The position numbers and the translations under genes were made by a program. Below the pieces are notes generated by a model. It was not told the DNA's origin, ran no database searches, and saw only the letters and a program-made list of their open reading frames with translations. Of a stretch of DNA of 64,000 nt, positions 38,201 through 43,175 are shown piece by piece; within the stretch, counting starts at the first letter, position 1, and each line of letters starts with the position of its first letter. This DNA comes from Rhabditoides inermis (taxonomy: Eukaryota; Nematoda; Chromadorea; Rhabditida; Rhabditidae): positions 248,001 to 312,000 of the forward strand of contig CAWZYM010000326.1 in assembly GCA_963966185.1 (NCBI GenBank), read 5' to 3'.

Positions 38201-39504
38201 GTCCGAAACAGTGGTGGATGACAGTTCGACGGTGCTCGTCGATGTGCTGCTGTCCGAGACAGTGGTGGATGACGGTTCGACGGTGCTCGTTGATGTGCTG
38301 CTGTCCGAGACAGTGGTGGATGACGGTTCGACGGTGCTCGTCGATGTGCTGCTGTCCGAGACAGTGGTGGATGACGGTTCGACGGTGCTCGTTGATGTGC
38401 TGCTGTCCGAGACAGTGGTGGATGACGGTTCGACGGTGCTCGTTGATGTGCTGCTGTCCGAGACAGTGGTGGATGACGGTTCGACGGTGCTCGTTGATGT
38501 GCTGCTGTCCGAGACAGTGGTGGATGACGGTTCGACGGTGCTCGTTGATGTGCTGCTGTCCGAGACAGTGGTGGATGACGGTTCGACGGTGCTCGTCAAT
38601 GTGCTGCTGTCCGAGACAGTGGTGGATGACGGTTCGACGGTGCTCGTCGATGTGCTGCTGTCCGAGACAGTGGTGGATGACGGTTCGACGGTGCTCGTTG
38701 ATGTGCTGCTGTCCGAAACAGTGGTGGATGACAGTTCGACGGTGCTCGTCGATGTGCTGCTGTCCGAGACAGTGGTGGATGACGGTTCGACGGTGCTTGT
38801 CGATGTACTGCTGTCCAAGTCAGTGGTGGATGACGGTTCGACGGAACTCGTCGCTGTGCTGCTGTCCGAGACAGTGGTGGATGACGGTTCGACGGTGCTC
38901 GACGATGTGCTGCTGTCCGAGACAGTGGTGGATGACGGTTCGACGGTGCTCGTTGATGTGCTGCTGTCCGAGACAGTGGTGGATGACGGTTCGACGGTGC
39001 TCGTCAATGTGCTGCTGTCCGAGACAGTGGTGGATGACGGTTCGACGGTGCTCGTCGATGTGCTGCTGTCCGAGACAGTGGTGGATGACGGTTCGACGGT
39101 GCTCGTTGATGTGCTGCTGTCCGAAACAGTGGTGGATGACAGTTCGACGGTGCTCGTCGATGTGCTGCTGTCCGAGACAGTGGTGGATGACGGTTCGACG
39201 GTGCTCGTTGATGTGCTGCTGTCCGAGACAGTGGTGGATGACGGTTCGACGGTGCTCGTCGATGTGCTGCTGTCCGAGACAGTGGTGGATGACGGTTCGA
39301 CGGTGCTCGTTGATGTGCTGCTGTCCGAGACAGTGGTGGATGACGGTTCGACGGTGCTCGTTGATGTGCTGCTGTCTGAGACAGTGGTGGATGACGGTTC
39401 GACGGTGCTCGTCGATGTGCTGCTGTCCGAGACAGTGGTGGATGACGGATCGACGGTGCTCGTTGATGTGCTGCTGTCCGAGACAGTGGTGGATGACGGT
39501 TTGA
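20266..39504. repeat. Long higher-order duplications in the right part of the array
   Basis: Variant-unit order shows several nested copies. 17,869-20,265 matches 29,701-32,097 at offset 11,832 (232 units). The block starting at 20,266 matches 32,098 at the same offset, and the block at 32,098 matches 35,668 at offset 3,570 (70 units). 14,248-14,805 matches 24,856-25,413 at offset 10,608 (208 units), and 26,947 matches 27,763 at offset 816 (16 units). All offsets are whole numbers of units, as expected from unequal exchange in register. Confidence 0.85.
22022..37882 (-). CDS. Candidate giant mucin-like reading frame (Ser/Thr repeat), central open block
   Basis: On the minus strand the array reads as a 17-residue unit, SSTTVSDSSTSTSTVEP and close variants such as SSTATSSVEP and TTDLDS. 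This is about 60-70% Ser+Thr with regular Pro, the composition of a mucin domain that would be densely O-glycosylated. The frame is open from 37,882 down to a TAA at 22,022-22,024, about 5,290 codons. The same frame continues on both sides: 39,695 to 37,883, and 22,021 down to 12,722 at the inverted block. Substitutions between units mostly exchange Ser, Thr and Ala in this frame, which favours it over the antisense frames. Two in-frame TAA codons argue against one intact protein unless they are errors or lie in a spliced segment. The strand assignment is inference; the repeat frame itself is seen directly. Confidence 0.45.
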   Translation of the reverse strand, partial: TSTVEPSSTTVSDSSTSTSTVEPSSTTVSDSSTSTSTVEPSSTTVSDSSTSTSTVEPSSTTVSDSSTSTSTVEPSSTTVSDSSTSTSTVEPSSTTVSDSSTATSSVEPSSTTVSDSSTSSSTVEPSSTTVSDSSTATSSVEPSSTTVSDSSTSTSTVEPSSTTVSDSSTSTSTVEPSSTTVSDSSTSTSTVEPSSTTVSDSSTSTSTVEPSSTTVSDSSTSTSTVELSSTTVSDSSTSTSTVEPSSTTVSDSSTATSSVEPSSTTVSDSSTSSSTVEPSSTTVSDSSTATSSVEPSSTTVSDSSTSTSTVEPSSTTVSDSSTSTSTVEPSSTTVSDSSTSTSTVEPSSTTVSDSSTSTSTVEPSSTTVSDSSTSTSTVELSSTTVSDSSTSTSTVEPSSTTVSDSSTSTSTVEPSSTTVSDSSTSTSTVEPSSTTVSDSSTSTSTVEPSSTTVSDSSTSTSTVEPSSTTVSDSSTSTSTVEPSSTTVSDSSTSTSTVEPSSTTVSDSSTSTSTVEPSSTTVSDSSTSTSTVEPSSTTVSDSSTSTSTVEPSSTTVSDSSTSTSTVEPSSTTVSDSSTSTSTVEPSSTTVSDSSTATSSVEPSSTTVSDSSTSSSTVEPSSTTVSDSSTATSSVEPSSTTVSDSSTSTSTVEPSSTTVSDSSTSTRTVEPSSTTVSDSSTATSSVEPSSTTVSDSSTSSSTVEPSSTTVSDSSTATSSVEPSSTTVSDSSTATSSVEPSFTTVSDSSTSTSTVEPSSTTVSDSSTSTRTVEPSSTTVSDSSTATSSVEPSSTTDLDSSTSTSTFEPSSTTVSDSSTATSSVESSSTTVSDSSTSSSTVEPSSTTVSDSSTATSSVEPSSTTVSDSSTSSSTVEPSSTTVSDSSTATSSVEPSSTTDLDSSTSTSTVEPSSTTVSDSSTATSSVEPSSTTDLDSSTSTSTVEPSSTTDLDSSTSTSTVEPSSTTDLDSSTSTSTVEPSSTTVSDSSTATSSVEPSSTTVSDSSTSSSTVEPSSTTVSDSSTATSSVEPSSTTVSDSSTSSSTVEPSSTTVSDSSTATSSVEPSSTTDLDSSTSTSTVEPSSTTVSDSSTATSSVEPSSTTDLDSSTSTSTVEPSSTTVSDSSTATSSVEPSSTTVSDSSTSSSTVEPSSTIVSDSSTATSSVEPSSTTVSDSSTSSSTVEPSSTTVSDSSTATSSVEPSSTTDLDSSTSTSTVEPSSTTVSDSSTATSSVEPSSTTVSDSSTSSSTVEPSSTTDLDSSTSTSTVEPSSTTDLDSSTSTSTVEPSSTTVSDSSTSTSTVEPSSTTVSDSSTSTSTVEPSSTTVSDSSTSTSTVEPSSTTVSDSSTSTSTVEPSSTTVSDSSTSTSTVEPSSTTVSDSSTSTSTVEPSSTTVSDSSTSTSTVEPSSTTVSDSSTSTSTVELSSTTVSDSSTSTSTVEPSSTTVSDSSTATSSVEPSSTTVSDSSTSSSTVEPSSTTVSDSSTATSSVEPSSTTVSDSSTSTSTVEPSSTTVSDSSTSTSTVEPSSTTVSDSSTSTSTVEPSSTTVSDSSTSTSTVEPSSTTVSDSSTSTSTVELSSTTVSDSSTSTSTVEPSSTTVSDSSTSTSTVEPSSTTVSDSSTSTSTVEPSSTTVSDSSTSTSTVEPSSTTVSDSSTSTSTVEPSSTTVSDSSTSTSTVEPSSTTVSDSSTSTSTVEPSSTTVSDSSTSTSTVEPSSTTVSDSSTSTSTVEPSSTTVSDSSTSTSTVEPSSTTVSDSSTSTSTVEPSSTTVSDSSTSTSTVEPSSTTVSDSSTATSSVEPSSTTVSDSSTSSSTVEPSSTTVSDSSTATSSVEPSSTTVSDSSTSTSTVEPSSTTVSDSSTSTRTVEPSSTTVSDSSTATSSVEPSSTTVSDSSTSSSTVEPSSTTVSDSSTATSSVEPSSTTVSDSSTATSSVEPSFTTVSDSSTSTSTVEPSSTTVSDSSTSTRTVEPSSTTVSDSSTATSSVEPSSTTDLDSSTSTSTFEPSSTTVSDSSTATSSVESSSTTVSDSSTSSSTVEPSSTTVSDSSTATSSVEPSSTTVSDSSTSSSTVEPSSTTVSDSSTATSSVEPSSTTDLDSSTSTSTVEPSSTTVSDSSTATSSVEPSSTTDLDSSTSTSTVEPSSTTDLDSSTSTSTVEPSSTTDLDSSTSTSTVEPSSTTVSDSSTATSSVEPSSTTVSDSSTSSSTVEPSSTTVSDSSTATSSVEPSSTTVSDSSTSSSTVEPSSTTVSDSSTATSSVEPSSTTDLDSSTSTSTVEPSSTTVSDSSTATSSVEPSSTTDLDSSTSTSTVEPSSTTVSDSSTATSSVEPSSTTVSDSSTSSSTVEPSSTIVSDSSTATSSVEPSSTTVSDSSTSSSTVEPSSTTVSDSSTATSSVEPSSTTDLDSSTSTSTVEPSSTTVSDSSTATSSVEPSSTTVSDSSTSSSTVEPSSTTDLDSSTSTSTVEPSSTTDLDSSTSTSTVEPSSTTVSDSSTSTSTVEPSSTTVSDSSTSTSTVEPSSTTVSDSSTSTSTVEPSSTTVSDSSTSTSTVEPSSTTVSDSSTSTSTVEPSSTTVSDSSTSTSTVEPSSTTVSDSSTSTSTVEPSSTTVSDSSTSTSTVEPSSTTVSDSSTSTSTVEPSSTTVSDSSTSTSTVESSSTTVSDSSTSTSTVEPSSTTVSDSSTATSSVEPSSTTVSDSSTSSSTVEPSSTTVSDSSTATSSVEPSSTTVSDSSTSTSTVEPSSITVSDSSTSTRTVEPSSTTVSDSSTATSSVEPSSTTVSDSSTSSSTVEPSSTTVSDSSTATSSVEPSSTTVSDSSTATSSVEPSSTTVSDSSTSTSTVEPSSTTVSDSSTSTRTVEPSSTTVSDSSTATSSVEPSSTTVSDSSTSSSTVEPSSTTVSDSSTATSSVEPSSTTVSDSSTATSSVEPSFTTVSDSSTSTSTVEPSSTTVSDSSTSTRTVEPSSTTVSDSITATSSVEPSSTTDLDSSTSTSTVEPSSTTVSDSSTATSSVEPSSTTVSDSSTSSSTVEPSSTTVSDSSTATSSVEPSSTTVSDSSTSSSTVEPSSTTVSDSSTATSSVEPSSTTDLDSSTSTSTVEPSSTTVSDSSTSTSTVEPSSTTVSDSSTSTSTVEPSSTTVSDSSTSTSTVEPSSTTVSDSSTSTSTVEPSSTTDLDSSTSTSTVEPSSTTVSDSSTATSSVEPSSTTVSDSSTSTSTVEPSSTTVSDSSTSTSTVEPSSTTVSDSSTSTSTVEPSSTTVSDSSTSTSTVEPSSTTVSDSSTSTSTVEPSSTTVSDSSTSTSTVEPSSTTVSDSSTSTSTVEPSSTTVSDSSTATSSVEPSSTTVSDSSTSSSTVEPSSTTVSDSSTATSSVEPSSTTVSDSSTATSSVEPSFTTVSDSSTSTSTVEPSSTTVSDSSTSTRTVEPSSTTVSDSITATSSVEPSSTTDLDSSTSTSTVEPSSTTVSDSSTATSSVEPSSTTVSDSSTSTSTVEPSSTTVSDSSTSTSTVEPSSTTVSDSSTSTSTVEPSSTTVSDSSTSTSTVEPSSTTVSDSSTSTSTVEPSSTTVSDSSTSTSTVEPSSTTVSDSSTSTSTVEPSSTTVSDSSTATSSVEPSSTTVSDSSTSSSTVEPSSTTVSDSSTATSSVEPSSTTVSDSSTATSSVEPSFTTVSDSSTSTSTVEPSSTTVSDSSTSTRTVEPSSTTVSDSITATSSVEPSSTTDLDSSTSTSTVEPSSTTVSDSSTATSSVEPSSTTVSDSSTSSSTVEPSSTTVSDSSTATSSVEPSSTTVSDSSTSSSTVEPSSTTVSDSSTATSSVEPSSTTDLDSSTSTSTVEPSSTTVSDSSTSTSTVEPSSTTVSDSSTSTSTVEPSSTTVSDSSTSTSTVEPSSTTVSDSSTSTSTVEPSSTTDLDSSTSTSTVEPSSTTVSDSSTATSSVEPSSTTVSDSSTSTSTVEPSSTTVSDSSTSTSTVEPSSTTVSDSSTSTSTVEPSSTTVSDSSTSTSTVEPSSTTVSDSSTSTSTVEPSSTTVSDSSTSTSTVEPSSTTVSDSSTSTSTVEPSSTTVSDSSTSTSTVEPSSTTVSDSSTSTSTVESSSTTVSDSSTSTSTVEPSSTTVSDSSTATSSVEPSSTTVSDSSTSSSTVEPSSTTVSDSSTATSSVEPSSTTVSDSSTSTSTVEPSSITVSDSSTSTRTVEPSSTTVSDSSTATSSVEPSSTTVSDSSTSSSTVEPSSTTVSDSSTATSSVEPSSTTVSDSSTATSSVEPSSTTVSDSSTSTSTVEPSSTTVSDSSTSTRTVEPSSTTVSDSSTATSSVEPSSTTVSDSSTSSSTVEPSSTTVSDSSTATSSVEPSSTTVSDSSTATSSVEPSFTTVSDSSTSTSTVEPSSTTVSDSSTSTRTVEPSSTTVSDSITATSSVEPSSTTDLDSSTSTSTVEPSSTTVSDSSTATSSVEPSSTTVSDSSTSSSTVEPSSTTVSDSSTATSSVEPSSTTVSDSSTSSSTVEPSSTTVSDSSTATSSVEPSSTTDLDSSTSTSTVEPSSTTVSDSSTSTSTVEPSSTTVSDSSTSTSTVEPSSTTVSDSSTSTSTVEPSSTTVSDSSTATSSVEPSSTTDLDSSTSTSTVEPSSTTVSDSSTATSSVEPSSTTVSDSSTSSSTVEPSSTTVSDSSTATSSVEPSSTTVSDSSTSSSTVEPSSTTVSDSSTATSSVEPSSTTDLDSSTSTSTVEPSSTTVSDSSTATSSVEPSSTTDLDSSTSTSTVEPSSTTDLDSSTSTSTVEPSSTTDLDSSTSTSTVEPSSTTVSDSSTSTSTVEPSSTTVSDSSTSSSTVEPSSTTVSDSSTATSSVEPSSTTVSDSSTSTSTVEPSSTTVSDSSTATSSVEPSSTTVSDSSTATSSVEPSFTTVSDSSTSTSTVEQSSTTVSDSSTSTRTVEPSSTTVSDSSTATSSVEPSSTTDLDSSTSTSTVEPSSTTVSDSSTATSSVEPSSTTVSDSSTSSSTVEPSSTTVSDSSTSTSTVEPSSTTVSDSSTSSSTVEPSSTTVSDSSTSTSTVEPSSTTDLDSSTSTSTVEPSSTTVSDSSTLTSTVEPSSTTVSDSSTSTSTVEPSSTTVSDSSTSTSTVEPSSTTVSDSSTSTSTVEPSSTTVSDSSTSTSTVEPSSTTVSDSSTSTSTVEPSSTTVSDSSTSTSTVEPSSTTVSDSSTSTSTVELSSTTVSDSSTSTSTVEPSSTTVSDSSTSTSTVEPSSTTVSDSSTLTSTVEPSSTTVSDSSTSTSTVEPSSTTVSDSSTSTSTVEPSSTTVSDSSTSTSTVEPSSTTVSDSST

Positions 39505-39695
39505 CGGTGCTCGTTGATGTGCTGCTGTCCGAGACAGTGGTGGATGACGGTTCGACGGTGCTCGTTGATGTGCTGCTGTCCGAGACAGTGGTGGATGACG
39601 GTTCGACGGTGCTCGTCGATGTGCTGCTCTTTGTTGTGTTCAAAGTACACAATAGTTTGGAAAAATGTTTGGATTTTTTATTTCTTATTCGCCAC
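37883..39695 (-). CDS. Candidate first repeat-bearing exon of the giant mucin frame
   Basis: Reading leftward on the minus strand, a good nematode acceptor (TATTCAG, AG at 39,697-39,696) precedes an open frame. It runs through about 22 unique codons (including CTLNTTK) into the Ser/Thr repeat and stays open to the TAA at 37,883-37,885. The upstream donor must leave two bases for the frame to hold. I could not find a matching upstream exon with a signal peptide. A short ATG exon near 40,075-40,123, with donor GTGAGT and a possible exon at 39,836-40,035, are the nearest minus-strand candidates, but their phase does not join. If real, this is the 5' side of the array gene, divergent from the mucin gene at 40,815. 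Confidence 0.3.
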
Positions 39696-40387
39696 CTGAA
39701 TACTGCGTTTAAATACTACAAGTGTTTGGTCACACCTCTTTCCTCGTACACATTGTATAGTTGTTCCTTCAGCAATTACATAATTATGTTCGTTTACGAG
39801 AACAAATGTATTATTCTGTAATTGTATCACATTGTTAATGATTCATCACAATCATATCAACCTTGTCGCCTCTCGACTTGCAAGAGACCACAGCTTCTAA
39901 ACATCTTCTGGACCTTCTTTTTTCTCTGCGAAAAGATGACATTTTCGTAAATCCATAATGCATACCGGACGACCACGTCTCCATAAATTTGATGTCGCTT
40001 TTCTTTGATCTTCGAGATTCGTTGACAGCGTTGACCTGTAAGTTGTCACTAAACTATCCTGTGTGATTCACTCACAAGAAGGCACGGGGTGCTCGGGGTA
40101 GGGATACAGTAGAGGTGAATCATACGGCGGGTAGCGGACTGGTTGGGATGGTGGGTAGTGGCCGTATTGTGCGAGTGCGGCCGCCACCAAAAGACATAAC
40201 ACCACAATCATTTGGCGTGGGCAAATCCCGGAAGTGTGCTATTTGTACTCACACACGACACGCAATTCGCGCATTGGTCATGAAAAAACATGCGCGGGAA
40301 TGTTGTGATACAGGCGTAGGTGCGACACAATATGCGTTGCGCCTGCACCTGCATACGCGCTTCACAGATGCTTGTATGGCACGTGTG

Positions 40388-40433
<46 letters not shown>

Positions 40434-40814
40434 AAGGCGTCTTTTTTTCTCTTTCTCTCTCTACAACTCTGGATCTCTAGGAAAACATTGGTGTTTATGA
40501 CGTATGATCTATCATCTATATTAAAACTTTCCTTGTTTCAAATATATAATGAAATGATTCACATATAATTTTGCTTCATTACAAGTTTTAGTATTTGAGG
40601 AATGCGCGAGGGAGCGGTTTCGCTATTCGGTAGCTCTCACGGGTGTGCCATCCAACTAGATAGCGCGATAAGTGATAGCTTTCTGGGCGGTAGCGCAATC
40701 AGTAAGAGGAATGGCTTATTCAACTCGTTGGATGAATGCGGAACTGCGTGATAGCAGAGCGGTTTTAAAGAAGACCCGTCAGTGTCTCACTCATTCCACT
40801 CTCACCTAACAACG
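39629..40814. other. Intergenic interval between array and GPI-mucin gene
   Basis: About 1.2 kb with no convincing gene. It holds the candidate minus-strand acceptor at 39,697-39,696, a minus-strand open stretch at 39,836-40,035 (about 66 codons, basic, no recognisable domain) preceded by a TTACAG acceptor, and a (GA)n microsatellite at about 40,391-40,430. If the array is transcribed leftward, this is a shared divergent promoter region. Confidence 0.6.
40763..40769 (+). promoter_or_regulatory. TATA-like element upstream of the GPI-mucin gene
   Basis: TTTTAAA lies about 30 bp before TCATTCC (40,791-40,797), which resembles an initiator, and 46 bp before the ATG at 40,815. The spacing is reasonable, but there is no experimental support. 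Confidence 0.35.
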
Positions 40815-41893
40815 ATGTACGTTTTCGAAGCGGCAGCCTTGTGTCTGTGTGAGTTTCTTCCTGGATAGGTTTTTCTAATCAGTTGCTGTTTTCGTTCAAT
40901 GGAGTCTTCGATCAGGGAATTCACATAAAGTAAACATGATTTAGTGGCGACATCCGCATTCTGTGCGCCGAGGACGGTGCAGTGGGATGACGTCACTTCT
41001 TCCTCTACAACGGCTGCTCCTCAGTCCACCCCTACTACTCCTTCTCCCACGACAGCTACCACTACTGTGAACCAGCCCAAGACGACAGTGGCTGTAAAGA
41101 CGACAATGGGAGAACAGACAACTGCCGGAACGATTACGACTTCTGGACAGATGAAGACGACTGCTGGTGGAAAGACAACGACTTCTGGAGAGACGACGAC
41201 GACTGCTGACGGAAAGACGACGACTTCTGGAGAGACGACGACGACTGCTGGTGGAAAGACAACGACTTCTGGAGAGACGACGACGACTGCTGACGGAAAG
41301 ACGACGACTTCTGGAGAGACGACGACGACTGCTGGTGGAAAGACAACGACTTCTGGAGAGACGACGACGACTGCTGACGGAAAGACAACGACTTCTGGAG
41401 AGACGACGACGACTGCTGACGGAAAGACAACGACTTCTGGAGAGACGACGACGACTGCTGACGGGAAGACAACCACTTCTGGAGACACGACGAAGACTGC
41501 TGACGGAAAGACAACGACTTCTGGAGAGACGACGACGACTGCTGACGGAAAGACGACGACTTTGGACAGACGACGACGACTGCTGACGGAAAGACGACGA
41601 CTTCTGGAGAGACGACGACGACTGCTGGTGGAAAGACAACAACTTCTGGAGAGACGACGACGACTGCTGACGGAAAGACGACGACTTCTGGAGAGACGAC
41701 GACGACTGCTGGTGGAAAGACCACGATTTTTGGAGAGACGACGACGACAGACGAAACGACCACAACTACTGCCACTGGAACTACCACCACCATCACTGTT
41801 GCACCTACCACCACTACTCCAGCTACTACCAAATTCTCCACTTCCGTTTCCACCGTTGTCGCTTTTGTCGTGTCCTTTGTTGTTGCTATGTGA
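40815..41893 (+). CDS. Thr-rich GPI-anchored mucin-like protein (frameshifted)
   Basis: Exon 1 (40,815-40,848) and exon 2 (from 40,945) join across a GTGAGT...TTAG intron. Together they encode a clean signal peptide, MYVFEAAALCLLATSAFCA, whose two halves lie on different exons. A Thr/Pro/Ser stretch follows, then about 13 copies of a 14-residue unit (GKTTTSGETTTTAD or ...TAG; 42 bp, about 41,162-41,735), then a Thr-rich spacer. The last codons before TGA (41,891-41,893) give a hydrophobic tail, STVVAFVVSFVVAM, typical of a GPI-attachment signal. The two parts are in different frames: one unit near 41,561-41,568 (ACTTTGGACAGACG) is 1 nt shorter than its neighbours. The single lesion is a sequencing error, a null allele, or removed by unannotated splicing. 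The predicted role is an extracellular surface mucin of about 327 residues. Confidence 0.8.
41162..41735 (+). repeat. 42-bp tandem repeat encoding GKTTTSGETTTTAD
   Basis: About 13-14 copies with two alternating forms, GACGGAAAG (Asp) and GGTGGAAAG (Gly). The longest alternation (G, D, G, D, G, D) is at the left end. The repeat is unrelated in sequence to the 51-bp unit next door but equivalent in amino-acid style. One unit at about 41,559-41,575 is 1 nt short. Confidence 0.95.
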
Positions 41894-41922
41894 TGTGAAG
41901 AATGTTCCGCGCGAGCAACTTT

Positions 41923-41928
41923 AATAAA
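41923..41928 (+). terminator. Poly(A) signal AATAAA of the GPI-mucin gene
   Basis: Canonical AATAAA 30 nt after the TGA stop, embedded in TTTAATAAATGAG. It supports the frame of the C-terminal GPI signal as the real 3' end. Confidence 0.75.
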
Positions 41929-42349
41929 TGAGATTTTCATGGTTACTATTAGTGAGTACTCACATTCAGTAGCCTGCATTGCTTCTTTTCTACATTGCAA
42001 GTGAATGCAAGAGATTGTCGAATGTATAATTTTTTTATATGTGTATGTGTATTCAATAGCAACAGTTTGATGTCTGGTATGCACGGAGTTTCGAGAAAAA
42101 AACTTTCTTTTTGCCGAGCGGTTATTCATTATTATACTTTATTCATTGAGTTGCGACTCTTTCAATCACACCTGTTCAAGCTACATATCATCGTAATCAT
42201 TTATCAAAAACACATCATAGTAGTCATCATAGATTCAAAAAAATACCGGTGAGATCGACATTACTACATAACTAACGCGTAAAACTTAATTGGATGATTA
42301 TTATAAGCATAAGACGTTTCCACAAAGATCTATCCGTTTCATATACGTT
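41929..42349. other. AT-rich intergenic interval, nothing recognised
   Basis: About 420 bp between the two convergent 3' ends. I see no open frame with splice support and no repeat. Confidence 0.6.
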
Positions 42350-43045
42350 TCAGATGGCAGTGATGGTGGAGCTGCCACTGATAGGAGCATCATAGTCGCG
42401 AGGAGAAGACAGCGCCTTTACCGTACACAGCACCTGAAGCGTTTCATTGATTGATTATTTATTGACTATTGATCGGGAAAGCCAGAAAGCGCGTGATTAG
42501 CAGAATTGTTGATTGATTATCGATCGGTGGCAAGAATTATGGTGCAACAGGGGACAGGAAGGTGCACGAACCCACCGCCGGCGGTCTCTCTCCAGCAGAC
42601 TGAACCGGAAGTAGCTGAAATCGATTTATTGATTTATTGCTCTGTTATATTTGAAAAGTCGAGTAAGCTCGTGAAACTTCATAGACATTGGTTAAATGAG
42701 ATGTCGTGAAGGATTCTTGAATTGATTGATCGATTATTGATAGAAGAAAGATAAAGTCGAAGTCGAATCATCAAAAGCAACGAGTACTTAGCTACTGGAT
42801 GGTCTAGATTGAACTGCTCTACACCGTAGTGCCGATAAGCGTATCCCCCCTCCCTCTTCCCATCCCTTCCTTCCTTCTCACCCCCGGTCCCTCCGGTCGG
42901 ATCTGACGGTAGAACACGCCACTGACCAGCAACATCCAACCGCACATTGCCACGTTGTGCCAGTCTGCAAGGAGGGAGGCTCAGAGAGAAAGAGAGAGAG
43001 AGAGCGAGAGAGGGGGAGGGAGAGAGAGGGGGGTGAGAGAGAGAG

Positions 43046-43077
<32 letters not shown>

Positions 43078-43175
43078 GACAGAGAGAGCACCACCCACAG
43101 TGACCCTGCTGCTGAGCGGTGAGCATATCCGTGTCCTTCCACGCCCCGTTCTTCGTGATCAGATCGAAGATGAAT
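42350..43175 (-). CDS. Unrecognised membrane protein, 3' four exons (5' end not found)
   Basis: Four minus-strand exons join with matching phases: 43,175-43,099 (TTTCAG acceptor, GTGGGT donor), 42,964-42,882 (TTGCAG/GTGAGA), 42,614-42,576 (TTTCAG/GTGGGT) and 42,433-42,350 (TTCAG, ending in TGA). The second exon carries a likely membrane helix around NVAMCGWMLLVSGVFYRQ. The first is hydrophilic (TKNGAWKDTDMLTAQQQG). The last two are Pro/Ser-rich and probably cytoplasmic. The first intron is filled by GA/TC microsatellite. The first exon needs two bases from an upstream exon that I did not find; upstream lies the oppositely oriented P1 gene. No family is recognised. Confidence 0.55.
42985..43088. 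repeat. (GA)n microsatellite
   Basis: Mostly pure and interrupted GA runs inside the first intron of the minus-strand gene. They create spurious Ser/Leu and Arg/Glu open frames. Confidence 0.95.

Larger units (their letters stand above)
1..39628. repeat. Giant 51-bp tandem array (minisatellite-scale, coding-compatible)
   Basis: The window opens inside the array, which ends abruptly at about 39,628 where the unit is cut within GTGCTGCTC and unique AT-rich DNA begins. The period is exactly 51 bp (17 codons), so about 777 units are present and the true array is longer. Units differ at a few recurrent positions: CTC/CTT, GTC/GTT, GTG/GTA, GAGACA/AAGTCA, and GTGCTCGTCGAT/GAACTCGTCGCT. Because the period is a multiple of 3 and the unit has few stop-like triplets, two plus frames and all three minus frames stay open; the third plus frame has TGA in every unit. 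The left 9.9 kb is more diverged, while the right 27 kb is highly homogenised. No spacers and no flanking cas-like genes are present, so this is not CRISPR. Confidence 0.99.

Noticed and set aside
35668..39504. Plus-strand MTVRRCSSMCCCPRQWW repeat frames across the array
   Set aside because: Shadow frame interrupted by stops at frequent unit variants; Cys/Trp-rich composition is a by-product of the repeat.
1..39628. CRISPR array
   Set aside because: No unique spacers, unit fully repetitive, eukaryotic gene context.
9897..39821. Plus-strand 9,974-codon open frame (VLVDVLLSETVVDDGST repeat)
   Set aside because: It is open because the unit and the wobble-aligned antisense frame share silent positions. 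It passes straight through the inversion with a completely different peptide, and its C-terminus is unique AT-rich DNA with no domain or poly(A) signal. Kept only as an alternative to the minus frame.
40115..40480. Small plus-strand frame with CAICTHTRHAI...HAREC (zinc-finger-like spacing)
   Set aside because: No ATG (starts at GTG), ends in a GA microsatellite-encoded ER repeat, no splice sites or paralogue; the Cys/His spacing is probably accidental.
41134..42129. Minus-strand Ser/Gln or Val-rich open frames and plus-strand RRRLLTER frame over the 42-bp repeat
   Set aside because: Other frames of the Thr-rich mucin repeat, without signal peptide or splice support.
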